Shown here one piece after another: positions 35,905 through 46,350 of a stretch of 64,000 bases of DNA. The translations under genes and the position numbers were made by a program. The DNA is from Coprinus comatus (lineage: Eukaryota; Basidiomycota; Agaricomycetes; Agaricales; Agaricaceae). Under the pieces are notes generated by a model. The model was given only the letters and a program-made list of their open reading frames with translations. It was not told the DNA's origin and ran no database searches. Each line of letters begins with the position of its first letter. The stretch's first letter is position 1. The stretch spans positions 62,001 to 126,000 of the forward strand of contig JAWPGT010000050.1 in assembly GCA_034638255.1 (NCBI GenBank), written 5' to 3'.

Positions 35905-36581
35905 AAAGACACCACCTATCACCTTCGTTTCGTATTTATAATCTTATTGGGTTTTTCTCTTGGTCTCTCACGCGCTACTCAATAATTGACGCAGTATTCT
36001 CGATAACTGTTATACCATTCGTTGTACATTGTGTTCTTAAACAACCGCATGTCCTATGTATCTATCTAAAGCTATCTATTTGAATTTGAAATTTTGATAC
36101 CCGAAAAAACACAACGCGTGTGTCCTGTCCCTCCCCCATGAGAACTCAATTCTAAAGATCTGATTCTCGAACCCTCAAAAAAAGAACTTTCTCTGACACC
36201 TTTCTGACGGGAAAAAATGTTAGGGATGTAATGAAATGTAATGTTGAGGGAAATCACCTGAGAATCTATACCCCATAAATAACATGATGTGCGGAATGTG
36301 TAAGAAAAAAAAGTCTTGGAAGGTCTTCTTATTCAATGTGGTTGTGGAGTTGATATTGTATTCTTCCTCCCTACTCAGTGTCCATTCTTCTTCTTCTTTC
36401 TAGACGATGTAAAATGTGAACCTCATGTCAAAAGAAACTGTTTATGTTTATTTTGATCCAGGGTTTCCTTGATTTCTTTTGATAGATATGTGATGTATCG
36501 CGAGGAAACTATCAAGGTCTTTGGAAAAGTGGCACCTCTCAGCCTTCACGCGAGTACAATCACATCTGGTAACACAAGAGA
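35905..36581. other. 3' UTR and spacer after the CFEM gene
   Basis: AT-rich with several pyrimidine tracts; no conserved frame. Confidence 0.35.
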
Positions 36582-36582
36582 A

Positions 36583-36638
36583 CAAGAATAAGAATAAGAA
36601 TAAGAATAAGAATAAGAATAAGAATAAGAATAAGAATA
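36583..36638. repeat. (AAGAAT)n microsatellite
   Basis: About nine uninterrupted copies of the hexamer AAGAAT. It is open in several frames, which makes spurious repetitive peptides (Lys-Asn on +, Phe-Leu on -). No gene is supported here. Confidence 0.9.
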
Positions 36639-38303
36639 GAGTAGTATATATGTATGATGTGACGAAGCGAGATAGATGCTTGTTGTCAATAACAACCATA
36701 TATGCATATGCATCCCAAAATGATTCTCTCTTTCTGTGTTCCGCTATCTGAGAAACCGAGTCCGGACCCCGGACTCGGATAAAAACTCGGTACCAATGCG
36801 TATAGGTATTTGCAGGGTATTGCTTTGTTCATTGGGTTTGTTCGTTTCTCCGTTGCCAAGAAATCCACATGTCAGATATATTTTTATGATGACAGTTATG
36901 TACAGTTATACTGAACTGACTGTTACTTATGAAGTGCGTTATCGGCGTGTGATGAGATGATGTTGAACTTATACACAAAGTTGTGTGATATGTTGATATT
37001 CGGAGTTCCCATTGTTGTGACTACTGTCCACCTCGGAAAAAGTAACTTGTGCCCAGCTTGTAACGCTCCAATCCTTTCCGTTTCATTCTACTGTTGCTAT
37101 CTACAAGTACAATAGTAAATTGACTTCGGGACCGGGGGGAAAGGGTTTATCATCATTAAGCACAATCTCAAAAGAAAAAGAAAACTAAAATTTACAAAAG
37201 AGCGCATACGCATGGTATACATCCCCTCAATACTCACACACTCATTCCACCTCCCACAAAAAACAAAACAAAAACAAAAAAGAATTTTCTCCGAGACTGG
37301 CAGCCTAGTACCTACCACCGAGATTGAGGTAAAGTCAGAAGTGATAAGTACTTAGCAGAGTACAAAGTAACAAAGGGAAACCATATATTCGGCTTTCAGG
37401 AATCTAGTATTCTATAGATAACTCTTGAGGCACGTAAATATGTAGGTTTATGTATGGTTACAGTAAGTACAAGGATAAAAGTGATGCATGCGGCGATAAG
37501 TAGTTACAATATTCTGACCCTGTACCTTAGGTCTTAGGGTTTAAAGTCAGTGGCTTTTCATGGACGTCTGCTTGAGTATCAATCTTAAGTTCATACATAA
37601 GCGTTAGATACATGAGTGAACGTAGTCATGTAGCATTCCGGGCCGTATATGCTTGTATGCGTGCAGGCCAATATTTGAAAAAATGTGAAGCCTTGAATTA
37701 TATTCTATTTTTATCAAGTTCGTTCTCATGCCACCTTGCTGAGGGGAAGAGAGTATAAACATAACTATGTATGAAAATAGTTGAGAAGTAAGAAAAAAGT
37801 ATAAGAACGAGAACAAGGAGAATCTTGAGTTAGGAACGAACCAAGTGTACTGTATTACTAACTGAGTCAACGATATGATGCCACAGTTGTGATCCTTACG
37901 AGAAACCTTGCATGGGTACAGTAATCACAACTCCTCTTCTGTTGATTCGCCACAACCAACCGGTCCGCATAACCTTCTCTTCAATTCTAAATATATATTC
38001 TTCTAAAAGTCACAAAGGAGTTGCAGCCATATTGGCCCGGATCCCCAAGGTAAATGGTATCGTCGATGTGGTATACTACAACATTTTACTTCAAAAGCAC
38101 TTATTATTATCATCGCACGCACGCACATGTACTCCAAGAATATATATAATAAGTTACAACTACTTTGACATGATGCAGTAATAGTAACAACTGAGACGAT
38201 ACCCCCAACACCACCTTGATTCGAAGTACTCGTATTCTCCGAAGTCGAGAGATCAACTCCCCCATGAATCATGATATGATATGATACCAACTGCCAACTA
38301 CCA
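36639..38303. other. Intergenic, no gene seen
   Basis: 1.7 kb without a conserved frame. It holds a small palindrome GAGTCCGGACCCCGGACTC near 36759 and short A/C-rich tracts near 37260. Confidence 0.35.
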
Positions 38304-39240
38304 CTACTTTTTCACCCAATTCAACCGAAATCTCTGATGAGCATCCACATTCTTGATATTGATATCATCTTTTTTCAAGTTCACTTGTTCCAAGTGTACC
38401 TAATATAATCATTGATCACATAAGTAAGTGTTACATTACAACAAAAAAATAAGGGGTAGAAATCTTGGGTTTTGGTTTGTTCGAATTATCTCACCTGACC
38501 ATAATATCCTTTAACTGTCCAGATGTCTTTCGATTTTGGTAACTTCAACTGTTAAAAGAAAAGTTCAGATACGCACATGTTGAAATGATTACATTAGTTT
38601 TTATCAAATAGAATAGAGCAGAGCGGGATGGTTGAGTATGAATTGAACAATAATAATTTTTTCCTTAGGTAAACGGAAATGGAACAATAAAAATCAAGAA
38701 AAAGAAAACTTACTACCCATTCTTCTCCATACTTTCCTACTCCAACATTCACAGCTTCAAATATAGTTGCTTTCTTATCAGCTACCAATAACGTTTCATT
38801 CTACAGATACAAATCATGGTCATGAGAACACGGTGAATAATATAATAGAGGGAAAGAAAAAAGACAACGTACCTTCGTCTCTCGATAAACACCCGCATAA
38901 CTTTTAATCACAGAATTCTGGAAAGTAACAACATGACCTTTCGATTCTTGATTATATCCATGATTCTGAATTCTCCACTTTTTCAACAAAAAAAAAGACA
39001 ATAAGCAAATAATCATACATGACAACGTATTATCCCAATTCAAAAGAAAAAAACAACAGACTCCAAAGCAAGGAACGCCATTTCAACTTCAATATACAAG
39101 TAACTCACAATAGCGAAATCCCTTTCAACAGCTGCATCAAAATGGAACTTATCATAAGGAACGAAAAGGGGTAACCCTTCTTGATTCACGACAACATTCT
39201 TCCCAGTAGCCACATTCTGAATAGTGTAAAATCCTGTCAT
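38304..39240 (-). CDS. Small beta-trefoil-like protein (ricin-B lectin or protease-inhibitor fold), tentative
   Basis: Four or five small exons give a protein of about 150 residues: MTGFYTIQNVATGKNVVVNQ, then PYDKFHFDAAVERDFAI, then WRIQNHGYNQESKGHVVTFQ, SYAGVYRETK, LLVADKKATIFEAVNVG, KYGEEW, LKLPKSKDIWTVKGYYGQ, and finally VHLEQVNLKK to QRFRLNWVKK, with the stop at 38306-38304. The opening (G-x-Y-x-I-x-N-V-A-T-G) and periodic W-x-I/F-R-L strands resemble fungal beta-trefoil lectins and mycocypin/cospin-type inhibitors. MTG at 39240 is chosen. Upstream, MKLLLVLGTVGQAF (39380-39339) could serve as a secretion signal in an alternative first exon, but the junction is not in a good frame. Family assignment is inference. 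Confidence 0.5.
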
Positions 39241-39672
39241 AGTGCACTTTATTTTCACGCGTCCAGGTTAGGTTCAGTATCTTATCTCCTTTCGATTCGC
39301 AACAAAAAAGTTGAAAGGGGTGTAGAAGGCAGAACGTACGAAGGCTTGTCCTACAGTTCCAAGAACCAAAAGCAGCTTCATTGTGAACGTCGGTATCATA
39401 GGGAAAGAGGGTGGACAGGTTTGGGTGAGGGGAAGGAGAATGAAGTGGGGGAGATACGTTGAATGAAAAGAAGGTTGGCTTTTGAACGCCAAGAGGTAGT
39501 CCATAATAGCACCCAACACACGTAATGGAATCTAGAGTTTAAAGTTGTTGAGTCAATGATACAAACGTACACAGGATTCGCATTTGCAGTGGTTTCTGAT
39601 TCGAGCAGGAGCAAGTAGATTCGCAGAAGGGATGAAAATAGTATTAATGGTGATATAAGAACGAAGACAGGG
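39241..39672. other. Spacer between trefoil-like gene and bL28m
   Basis: Contains the 5' region of the trefoil-like gene and the bL28m 3' UTR (both reverse). The short hydrophobic frame noted in the previous entry is here. Confidence 0.35.
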
Positions 39673-40315
39673 TCAAGCAGTAGTTTTCTTACTCTTGAGA
39701 TAGCTTATTGTTTGTTCAGCACTACAATCGAAGGCCATATTAGCAAAGTAAACACACACAAAAATGAAAATCAAGAAGGGGAGACGCACGTAGGAAGTTC
39801 CGGCAACCCTAACTCCTCCTTAATCTGTTCTCTAAGACGTACTGCATCTTCCAACCGAGGACCACCTCTCAGCTTGGTCACATTCTTCCAATAAGCAGCT
39901 CTAGCATTGTTCTTTCCCTCCTCCTTCTTCTCCCTAACCATCAACCTAAGCCTCATACCCTCATACCCCAATAAATCCGCCCGCGTATTCTCCAAGTACT
40001 TATCAATTCCTCCTTGCTACAGAAATACAAAACACTTCCATTGAGAAAAAAGACAGAGAAACAAAACAAAAAAACACATACCTTCTTAATAGTCCTCAAA
40101 GCCCTAGTAGTCAACTTAACTCTCAAATCCTGACCCATAGTCTCCGAAAACAGCCGTTTCCTTTGAACATTGGGCAACCAAGTCCTACGCGTCTTATGTT
40201 TCGAGAACGGAACATTGTTTCCATACTGCTTCATCTTTCCATGAAACAATCCATACTGCGACCTTTTAAAAGGCTGAGAAACAACTTCAGAGAACCACGC
40301 TAGACTTGGAAACAT
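39673..40315 (-). CDS. MRPL24: Mitochondrial large-subunit ribosomal protein bL28m
   Basis: The start MFPSLAWFSEVVSQPFKRSQ (40315) leads into the bL28 core: YGLFHGKMKQYGNNVPFSKH, then KTRRTWLPNVQRKRLFSETM and GQDLRVKLTTRALRTIKK. After an intron come GGIDKYLENTRADLLGYEGM, RLRLMVREKKEEG and a C-terminal extension GLPELPT. A final exon gives AEQTISYLKSKKTTA, ending at 39675-39673. The extension beyond bacterial L28 and the basic N-terminus fit a mitochondrial protein; fungal orthologues are called MRPL24. Two introns (donor gtatgt-like at about 40082, gtgcgt at about 39791). Confidence 0.88.
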
Positions 40316-40525
40316 TGTGTTGGAGTCTCCTGTCGTTGGTATATGCGCCTCTTTCTTTGACCTGAAAGGGGTTCTTTTTGAGAAGGGAGAAAGAAAATGT
40401 TTGACGGAGTAGGCGTGCCCTCACGCGTCCTGAACCCGGCTCCGGGATCCGGACTCACGGTCCATTTTTGGCAAGTACCCTTCCGAGCTATCTGTTCCTA
40501 TTTGCATTTTACCTGTAGCTCATAA

Positions 40526-40597
40526 AGCAGCATGGCGCAGTGGTAGCGCGCGGGGCCCATAACCCCGAGGTCACTCGATCGAAACGAGTTGCTGCTA
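40526..40597 (+). tRNA. Initiator tRNA-Met (CAT)
   Basis: The sequence starts AGCAGCATGGCGCAGTGGTA and pairs with TGCTGCT at the 3' end, discriminator A. The anticodon stem-loop is GGGGCCCATAACCCC with anticodon CAT. The initiator hallmarks are present: an A1:U72-type first pair, the G-C run in the anticodon stem and the GATCGAAA loop in the T-arm in place of TTCGA. No intron. Confidence 0.93.
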
Positions 40598-40722
40598 TCA
40601 AGCCAAGCATCCATTTTACACCTCATTCATAGGGGATGATGAATCACCCTATTGAAGTCTCTAAAATTTTTTCTTGCTGAAAAAAACTTTTACCCGACAC
40701 AAAAAGCAAAGATATAAAAAGC

Positions 40723-40805
40723 AGGTCCTGCCAGGACTCGAACCTGGGTTTCAAGAAATCAGATGAAATCAGAATCTTGAGTGATAACCTCTACACTACA
40801 GAACC
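40723..40805 (-). tRNA. tRNA-Gln (CTG) with an 11 nt intron
   Basis: Minus strand: acceptor GGTTCTG pairs with CAGGACC (one T:G pair). The D-arm TAGTGTAGAGGTTATCAC is typical of Gln/Glu tRNAs. The anticodon stem CAAGA/TCTTG encloses TTCTGA, then an 11 nt intron, then T, giving CTG at 34-36. T-arm CCAGGTTCGAGTCCTGG. A TCT (Arg) reading would need a shifted stem and fits the body less well. Confidence 0.82.
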
Positions 40806-40892
40806 ACATCGAGTGTATTAACTCTGTATTTCCAATACCAATAACTAATCTCAACGCAGAATTGAGAAGGCTATCCACCTGATTTAAATCAC

Positions 40893-41326
40893 TTATGAGG
40901 CCTACCAACACCAGAAAAAGAATAAGAATAATGTTAGATTAGGTCTGTTGATATGAGAAAGACAGTAGTAAAAATGACATACAGCTACAGCACAGCTTTG
41001 GCGAATGAGTTCCAAAGAAGATTCAATGTCACCCTCTTCACATTCCGAATTTATGCAACTGGTGACAGAATTTTTGAAAGTTATGGAATGGCATAGACAA
41101 GTATTGTCAGTTGGTTTACATCCACCTAGGTCGGCGGTAGTGAAACACTCCATTGCACACGCTATTTGGAAGAGAGGAAATGTTTTGTTAGACTCGATTT
41201 TACAGAGGTGATATAGATATATATATTCTTACATGGAGCTTGACGAACTCGAACTTTAGCTGCAGATGCTACAGTAGAAGCAAAAGCAAGGAAAAGTGTT
41301 ATAGAGAGAAGGGCGAACGTTTGCAT
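40893..41326 (-). CDS. Small secreted CFEM protein without stalk
   Basis: The signal peptide MQTFALLSITLFLAFASTVA (41326) is followed by a short basic linker (AAKVRVRQAP), an intron, and a CFEM domain with eight cysteines: SCAMECFTTADLGGC, DNTCLC, TSCINSEC and QSC. After a second intron the protein ends AVAAS with the stop at 40895-40893. Unlike the CFEM gene at 35220 there is no Ser/Thr stalk or GPI-like tail, so it should be freely secreted, at about 90 residues. Conserved spacing (LGGCKPTDNTCLC against FDGCQPTDNNCLC) shows the two are related. Confidence 0.78.
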
Positions 41327-41809
41327 TGATTCTGTAAGTGTGTACCGAGGATCACCGTTCTTCACTAAGATCGAGCACAGTGTTGAATGACAGGAAATGT
41401 TGTATTTGAAGGATTATTCTACTTACTCTCCTCTGTACTTAAATATCTGTATTGTAGTTACCATGTGCCTAATAAACGTCTACTCCTTGAGGTTCTATTC
41501 ATCTGTTGTAAGGAGCTTCGGGGAACCTTCGCCTTCCCTGAAGCTAAAGCTATAGCCCATCCTAAAGTTGCTTCATTTCTTTCGCTTTAGTATAATTGTA
41601 AGTTGTAACACCCTATCTCAATGGTTAGTCAAACCTGTGTTGGGACAAAATCAATTTACATCTCCGACTCTACTATGCTCGTGTTTGGTAGTAGCTTACT
41701 AGCACAATTCATCTTTTTATGTGTTATTTGTATCCAACAAGTTGGTCCTCGTGTTCGTGAATATTTACTCGCGCTCGCGTTATTAATATTTAAGGCAACT
41801 ACCAACGAA
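41327..41809. other. Spacer between CFEM and amidase genes
   Basis: Promoter of the CFEM gene and 3' UTR of the amidase, both on the reverse strand. A 98-codon forward frame from 41621 is mostly antisense to the amidase 3' exon and is not supported. Confidence 0.4.
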
Positions 41810-44077
41810 TCACAATTTGACTTTGTTGTTTCCAAAGATCTTCAGCGCTCTATCAACAATCTCCGACATCGCAACTACAGCTTCTTCTTCTTGAGCCTGA
41901 GCTACAACTTGTATTGAGATAGGTGCATTCTTAAATGTTTCGGGGTCATCTTATAATGATAAAGTAATCAGAACAATTAAGTTTTTCTAGCTAGTAAAAA
42001 CAGACTTACAGAGTTCCCAGTTCTCTTTATCAGTAACTCCATGATAGGTTGATCTGGTTTGTTTAGCATCAAGTGTTGGATCGACCTTGGATACCGGAAC
42101 TACACAAGCCGGATAGTCCAGGATATTCCAAACAGTAGTATACGCTGCATTCCTTTCCAATTTTATCAAAATCGTCAGTACGCCAACTCATGGTCCTCTT
42201 GAAAGAGTTGGACACTTACTTATTCATTCCATGAGGAGGCGCAACAGTTGGAGCTATAGGGGCCAAAATAGCATCTACTGGTCTACCAGTTTCAGTTGCA
42301 CTGATAGTCTCCCTCCAATGATCCAAATAACTTTGACGTAATTCTCTTTGTTGGACATTGATCTGCCAATATTCGTATGCTGAGAGGTTAAGAGGTGGTG
42401 GCCTGTGCATGGCTTGTTCTGGTTCAACGTTTGGATCATACGATTCAAATTCCTTTTCGGCGGCAAGAGTCATTGTTCCAATTATAGGTTCACCAGAAAG
42501 TGAAGTTACTGCGAGGTAATCTTGTTTACCTACTGCTCCCCAAATGGAACGCGATAAAGAGTAAAGCTCTGGATGACGATGTGGTTTCCAGTCAATTACT
42601 ATATTAATGAAGTTCTTGTCAGAATGCACAAGTTACAATAGGTTCTGTCATTTACCTTTATGCCCTGCACGAACCAATGCCTGCTTAACTGTTTCAAGGC
42701 CTCTCAAAACAGGCGGGTGAGGACGAACTACTTCGTCATCCCAAAGAACTGCAAAACACAACCGTTTTCCTCCCCCATGAGATTTAAGGTTATATTCATC
42801 ATCCGACCACCTTTTACGAATAGTCAAAGGGTCATATAGCCAAGGCTCCTTTGATAAAACACTCTTCATGAATGCTTTAATTCCTTCGAATGATGTAGAT
42901 ATTGGTCCTAGGACGGATACAATAGATATTTGACCCTCTAGTGAATTGACACATCCTGCGTATGGAATTCGATTATACGAGGGGCGAAGTCCGTAGAGTC
43001 CAAGGAAGCCTGATGGTATGCGGATTGATCTTTTCTGAGTTCAATATCTGAAATGAATGTAGAACAAGATGTAGGCTTACCCTCCGATATCTGAGCCGAC
43101 ACCTAAAGGACTTCCCTTCATTGCTTGTGTGTATATCAGACTTCCATCCTACCTAGCGATGCCGTTATACATACCAATCAAGGCTCCTTCGCCGCCGGAA
43201 GATCCACCAGAAGTTAGCGATCGATTGTAAGGATTCAATGTTCTTCCAAAGATGTGGTTATAGGTCTCAGGCCACTGTATGGCGTGTGAGATTAGTTTAT
43301 AAAGAGCATGAATCTGCGTACCATAAGGGTTTGCGGAACATTGGTCTTCACAAAGAGGACAGCACCCAAAGACTCAAGAATGTCGACGAGAACGGCATTC
43401 TTCTCAACAGGCTTCCCAATCCAAGAAACATACCCTAAGACGGTGATCAGCTGAGTTCTCACGAACACAATAGATATATCTATGTCCAACAAAACATACC
43501 CATTGTGGAGTCAATACCCTTGATACATATTTGGTCTTTCAAGGAGATTGGTAAACCTGAGAGACACGTTAAAGCTATTACCAGTGATGTAGATCGTTTC
43601 CGAAGCTGCTTACCATGCAGCGGACCAATGACTGTGCCTGTTCTCTTATAGTGCTCGTCTAACTCTGCCGCTCGAGCCAACGCTCTGTCAAAAAATATCT
43701 CTGTCAAGCAATTAACCTTCAAAGAAAAAGCAGAATAGATTGTCGAGTTCGGAGTCAGTTGAACAATCTAAATTAAAATCAACGGAATTACCTACCAATT
43801 GATGTGCAACAGTAGCCCTTTTTGCAAATGCAGTAATAACTTCGACAGCCGACCAATTCCCTTTCGCCAAATTTCCCAGAATAATATCCAAAAAACTTTC
43901 CGTTATAACGACCTCCCTCTGTGAAAGTAATCCGCAAGTCCTTGGAACTTCAGAAACATCCAATTGATCTTTACTAGGAAGATTAGTGAGAATCCATTCC
44001 TTAGGTATCAAATCTAACTGGGATTGTTTCTTCGCTCTGGCAACATCTTGCCAGGGCGTTGAATTGAGTATCGACAT
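41810..44077 (-). CDS. Amidase (amidase-signature family, acetamidase-like)
   Basis: A hydrolase of carboxamides in the amidase-signature family, which uses a Ser-cisSer-Lys triad; fungal homologues include AmdS acetamidase. The start MSILNSTPWQDVARAKKQSQ is at 44077. Conserved blocks are WSAVEVITAFAKRATVAHQL, LDEHYKRTGTVIGPLHGLPI, catalytic Lys in SLKDQICIKG, and VLFVKTNVPQTLM. NPYNRSLTSGGSSGGEGALI is the signature with catalytic serines, and GSPLGVGSDIGGSIRIPSGF follows. Later come IDWKPHRHPELY, DAILAPIAPTVAPPHG, and NILDYPACVVPVSKVD. The C-terminus VVAQAQEEEAVVAMSEIVD ends at 41812-41810. At least nine introns. All catalytic elements are intact. Substrate unknown; it lies beside the LPMO pair but no functional link is evident. 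Confidence 0.88.
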
Positions 44078-44240
44078 GGTGTTTGTCAGGGGTAAGCAGT
44101 GGATTTCGGATAAGCGTCATGCTCACACGGAGCCCTTTGAACGCACGTGTGACTACTGGTAGTTCAGCGCTCAGCCTTCCAAGCTTGGACCCAGAGAAGT
44201 TCCCACTACTGAGTTCCCATGATTAGGAGGGAAAATCGCC

Positions 44241-44250
44241 TATAAATATA
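44241..44250 (+). promoter_or_regulatory. TATA-like element
   Basis: TATAAATATA, 86 bp upstream of the hypothetical frame starting at 44327 and 164 bp from the divergent amidase start. Confidence 0.35.
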
Positions 44251-44326
44251 TCATTTTTCAGTAACCTTCAGAACCACAGCGAATGTGAACATCTGAAGTC
44301 CAGGTTGCAACAAAGCTGCTAGTAAG

Positions 44327-44689
44327 ATGTTCAAATGCTCATTAAAAATGACTGTTCTTTGCGTAGAATACTGCACATTGATAAGTGGCACACTGGCAAT
44401 ATTATATGCACATCTTCAATACATCGGAATGATGTCATCCGGGCCGATAATCCACCGGCGGTCCGCTGATCACTACCTTTTTCGAATTTTGGACGTGGCT
44501 TGTCAAACCATCATCGTCACCATATCTGTGAACACTGAATATGTTGTAGAAATTCTCCCTCAAGCTATCAATGACCAATTAAACAAGTACCATTCGTCAG
44601 CAGCTATCATCACCCTCGCTTGTAATGTCTTCCGAGAATTAGCCTCTTTTCCTCTTGGGCGGCATATTTTCGGTCCTGAATCACGCTAA
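44327..44689 (+). CDS. Hypothetical 120-residue protein
   Basis: A single open frame with a TATA-like element upstream, in a gap between the amidase and the first LPMO gene. The N-terminus has a hydrophobic stretch (TVLCVEYCTLISGTLAILYA) that could be a membrane helix, followed by a mixed helical region (YLFRILDVACQTIIVTISVN, AAIITLACNVFRELA). I recognise no family. It could be a chance frame; a transcript or homologue would decide. Confidence 0.3.
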   Translation: MFKCSLKMTVLCVEYCTLISGTLAILYAHLQYIGMMSSGPIIHRRSADHYLFRILDVACQTIIVTISVNTEYVVEILPQAINDQLNKYHSSAAIITLACNVFRELASFPLGRHIFGPESR

Positions 44690-44804
44690 ACTCTCGTCCA
44701 CACTCAAATCCTCCGACAGTATTACCTTCTTTTGCCATGGATACACGGAAATGTGGAGGCATATCTGCTATCCACTCCATAGTCGGCAAATATTAATATT
44801 CTCT

Positions 44805-44810
44805 TATAAA
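44805..44810 (+). promoter_or_regulatory. TATA box of the first AA9 gene
   Basis: TATAAA 42 bp upstream of the start codon at 44847, implying a very short 5' UTR. Confidence 0.45.
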
Positions 44811-44846
44811 TGCAACAATGTGCATTAGGGATACTAAATTCACAAA

Positions 44847-45970
44847 ATGCGATCCAGTACTCTTTTCTTCCTTGCCGCTGCCGCCGTCACAAAAGTCGCT
44901 GCTCATGGCTATGTACCTCTATTGAGAATCAACGGCCAAGATGTTGCAGGATGGAATATTGCTAAAGGTCCGTAGATATCGAAATTTCTCATCTGATTGA
45001 CAACTGACTAGCTTCTCATATAGATCCATATACAACACCTCAGGTGCTCCAAGCCATTCTATACTCATGTGATCTTCTAACTGACGAATTGGGTTCCTAG
45101 CCTTTGAGGGTTGTTCGAGGAACCAAGCTCGATAGCGGTTTCATTTCTGATCCAACTTCAACTGATATTACTTGTTCCATTGGCAATCAAAAGTTACCCA
45201 CCGGTCCAATCAGTGCCACTGTAGCAGCTGGAGGAACTGTACAAGTTCTTTGGAATACTTGGCCCATTGGCCACTTTGGCCCTGTATTGAACTACATGGC
45301 TAAATGCCCGACTAGTGATTGCTCAACGTTCAAGGGCGATACTGGATCACCTTGGTTCAAGGTGCGAATACCTACACTTTTTGATTAATTTATACTAAGG
45401 CGAAACTGCTAGATCCAACAAGACGTTTACAAGAATGGCGAATGGGCGTCTGATACTTTGGCAAAGAATAACTTCACCTACAACGTCAGAGTTCCATCGA
45501 ACATTGCTCCAGGATCATATGTACGAAATTTCCCAGCTCTCGGGACAAAATATTGATACATCTAATATAGCTTCTTCGTCATGAGAACCTTGCTCTGCAT
45601 GGGGCCTCCAATGCCGGAGGCGCTCAATTCTACCCTGGTATGTCTCTAAGCATATAACTTTCATTTTTATGCTAAATTTATCCATAGTCTGCATCCAATT
45701 GACTGTTACTGGCGGTGGGTCATTGAACCCCTCAGGGCTTAGTTTCCCTGGTGCCTACAAGGTAGATGACCAAAACTTTGTGTCTTTATCATTCATTTCA
45801 GCTTACGCCACAACAGTCAACCGATCCTGGTATCCTCTTCAACGTCTACCAGGGAGATGCTGCCAACCAGGTACGACTTTGAATCTCTTATACCGGCTGA
45901 CTGACATCTCATCTCATGATTGTAGGCATATGTTGCCCCTGGCGGCCCTGTCTATGCCGGTCTGACTTAG
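44847..45970 (+). CDS. AA9-type lytic polysaccharide monooxygenase, tandem copy 1
   Basis: A secreted copper enzyme that oxidatively cleaves cellulose or related glycans. The signal peptide MRSSTLFFLAAAAVTKVAA ends just before HGYVPLLRINGQDVAGW, so cleavage leaves the N-terminal His of the copper brace. Following blocks are SGFISDPTSTDITCSIGN, TVAAGGTVQVLWNTWPIGHF, GPVLNYMAKCPTSDCSTFKG, and SGSPWFK-like DTGSPWFK. NNFTYNVRVPSNIAPGSY follows, then LLRHENLALHGASNAGGAQF (second copper His) and YPVCIQLTVTGGGSLNPSGL (axial Tyr in QFYP). Last come STDPGILFNVYQGDAANQ and AYVAPGGPVYAGLT with the stop at 45968-45970. About 249 residues, no CBM. Seven or so introns; one splits PVC (45638-45687) where copy 2 has none. 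Confidence 0.87.
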
Positions 45971-46350
45971 TGTGGATAATCTGAGAACCATTACCTTTGC
46001 TTCGACAATATCAAATCGGAACCGCATAACTACTGATGGCATACCTATCTCTACTTTAAATGAATACCCTTGTCTACATGAGGCCCTATCAAACTTCAAA
46101 ACAATTGAGCCCGAGCGAGTAGCACTCAGCTGATAGACGTACGGTTCCGATAAATACCCCAGACAAAAACATTACTTCTATACGCGGTGAACCTTGGCAA
46201 AAATTGCGCTACCTATTTCCCCGCTTTCTATTTATTCGCCTATGCACAACAAATCGCGATGAAGTTCGGGTGATTTCAATTGAACGAGGATAAATAAATA
46301 TCACAGACACGTTACCAGATGGTTTCTAACATTGTTTGTTCTGAAGAGCT
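45971..46350. other. Spacer between AA9 copies
   Basis: 3' UTR of copy 1 and promoter of copy 2, with an aaataaatatcac stretch about 55 bp before the second start. No other feature. Confidence 0.4.

Noticed and set aside
36583..36638. Tandem repeats as a possible CRISPR array
   Set aside because: Uninterrupted hexamers without spacers in a eukaryotic genome; the 169 bp array likewise lacks repeat-spacer structure.
36448..36751. Repetitive peptides (Asn-Lys or Leu-Phe runs)
   Set aside because: Products of the AAGAAT microsatellite read in different frames; no gene signals.
39274..39519. Reverse frame with MKLLLVLGTVGQAF as the N-terminus of the trefoil-like protein
   Set aside because: The canonical donor after QAF gives the wrong phase for the acceptor before GFYTIQN; kept only as a possible alternative.
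41621..41917. 98-codon forward frame
   Set aside because: Overlaps the amidase 3' exon in antisense and has no conserved content.
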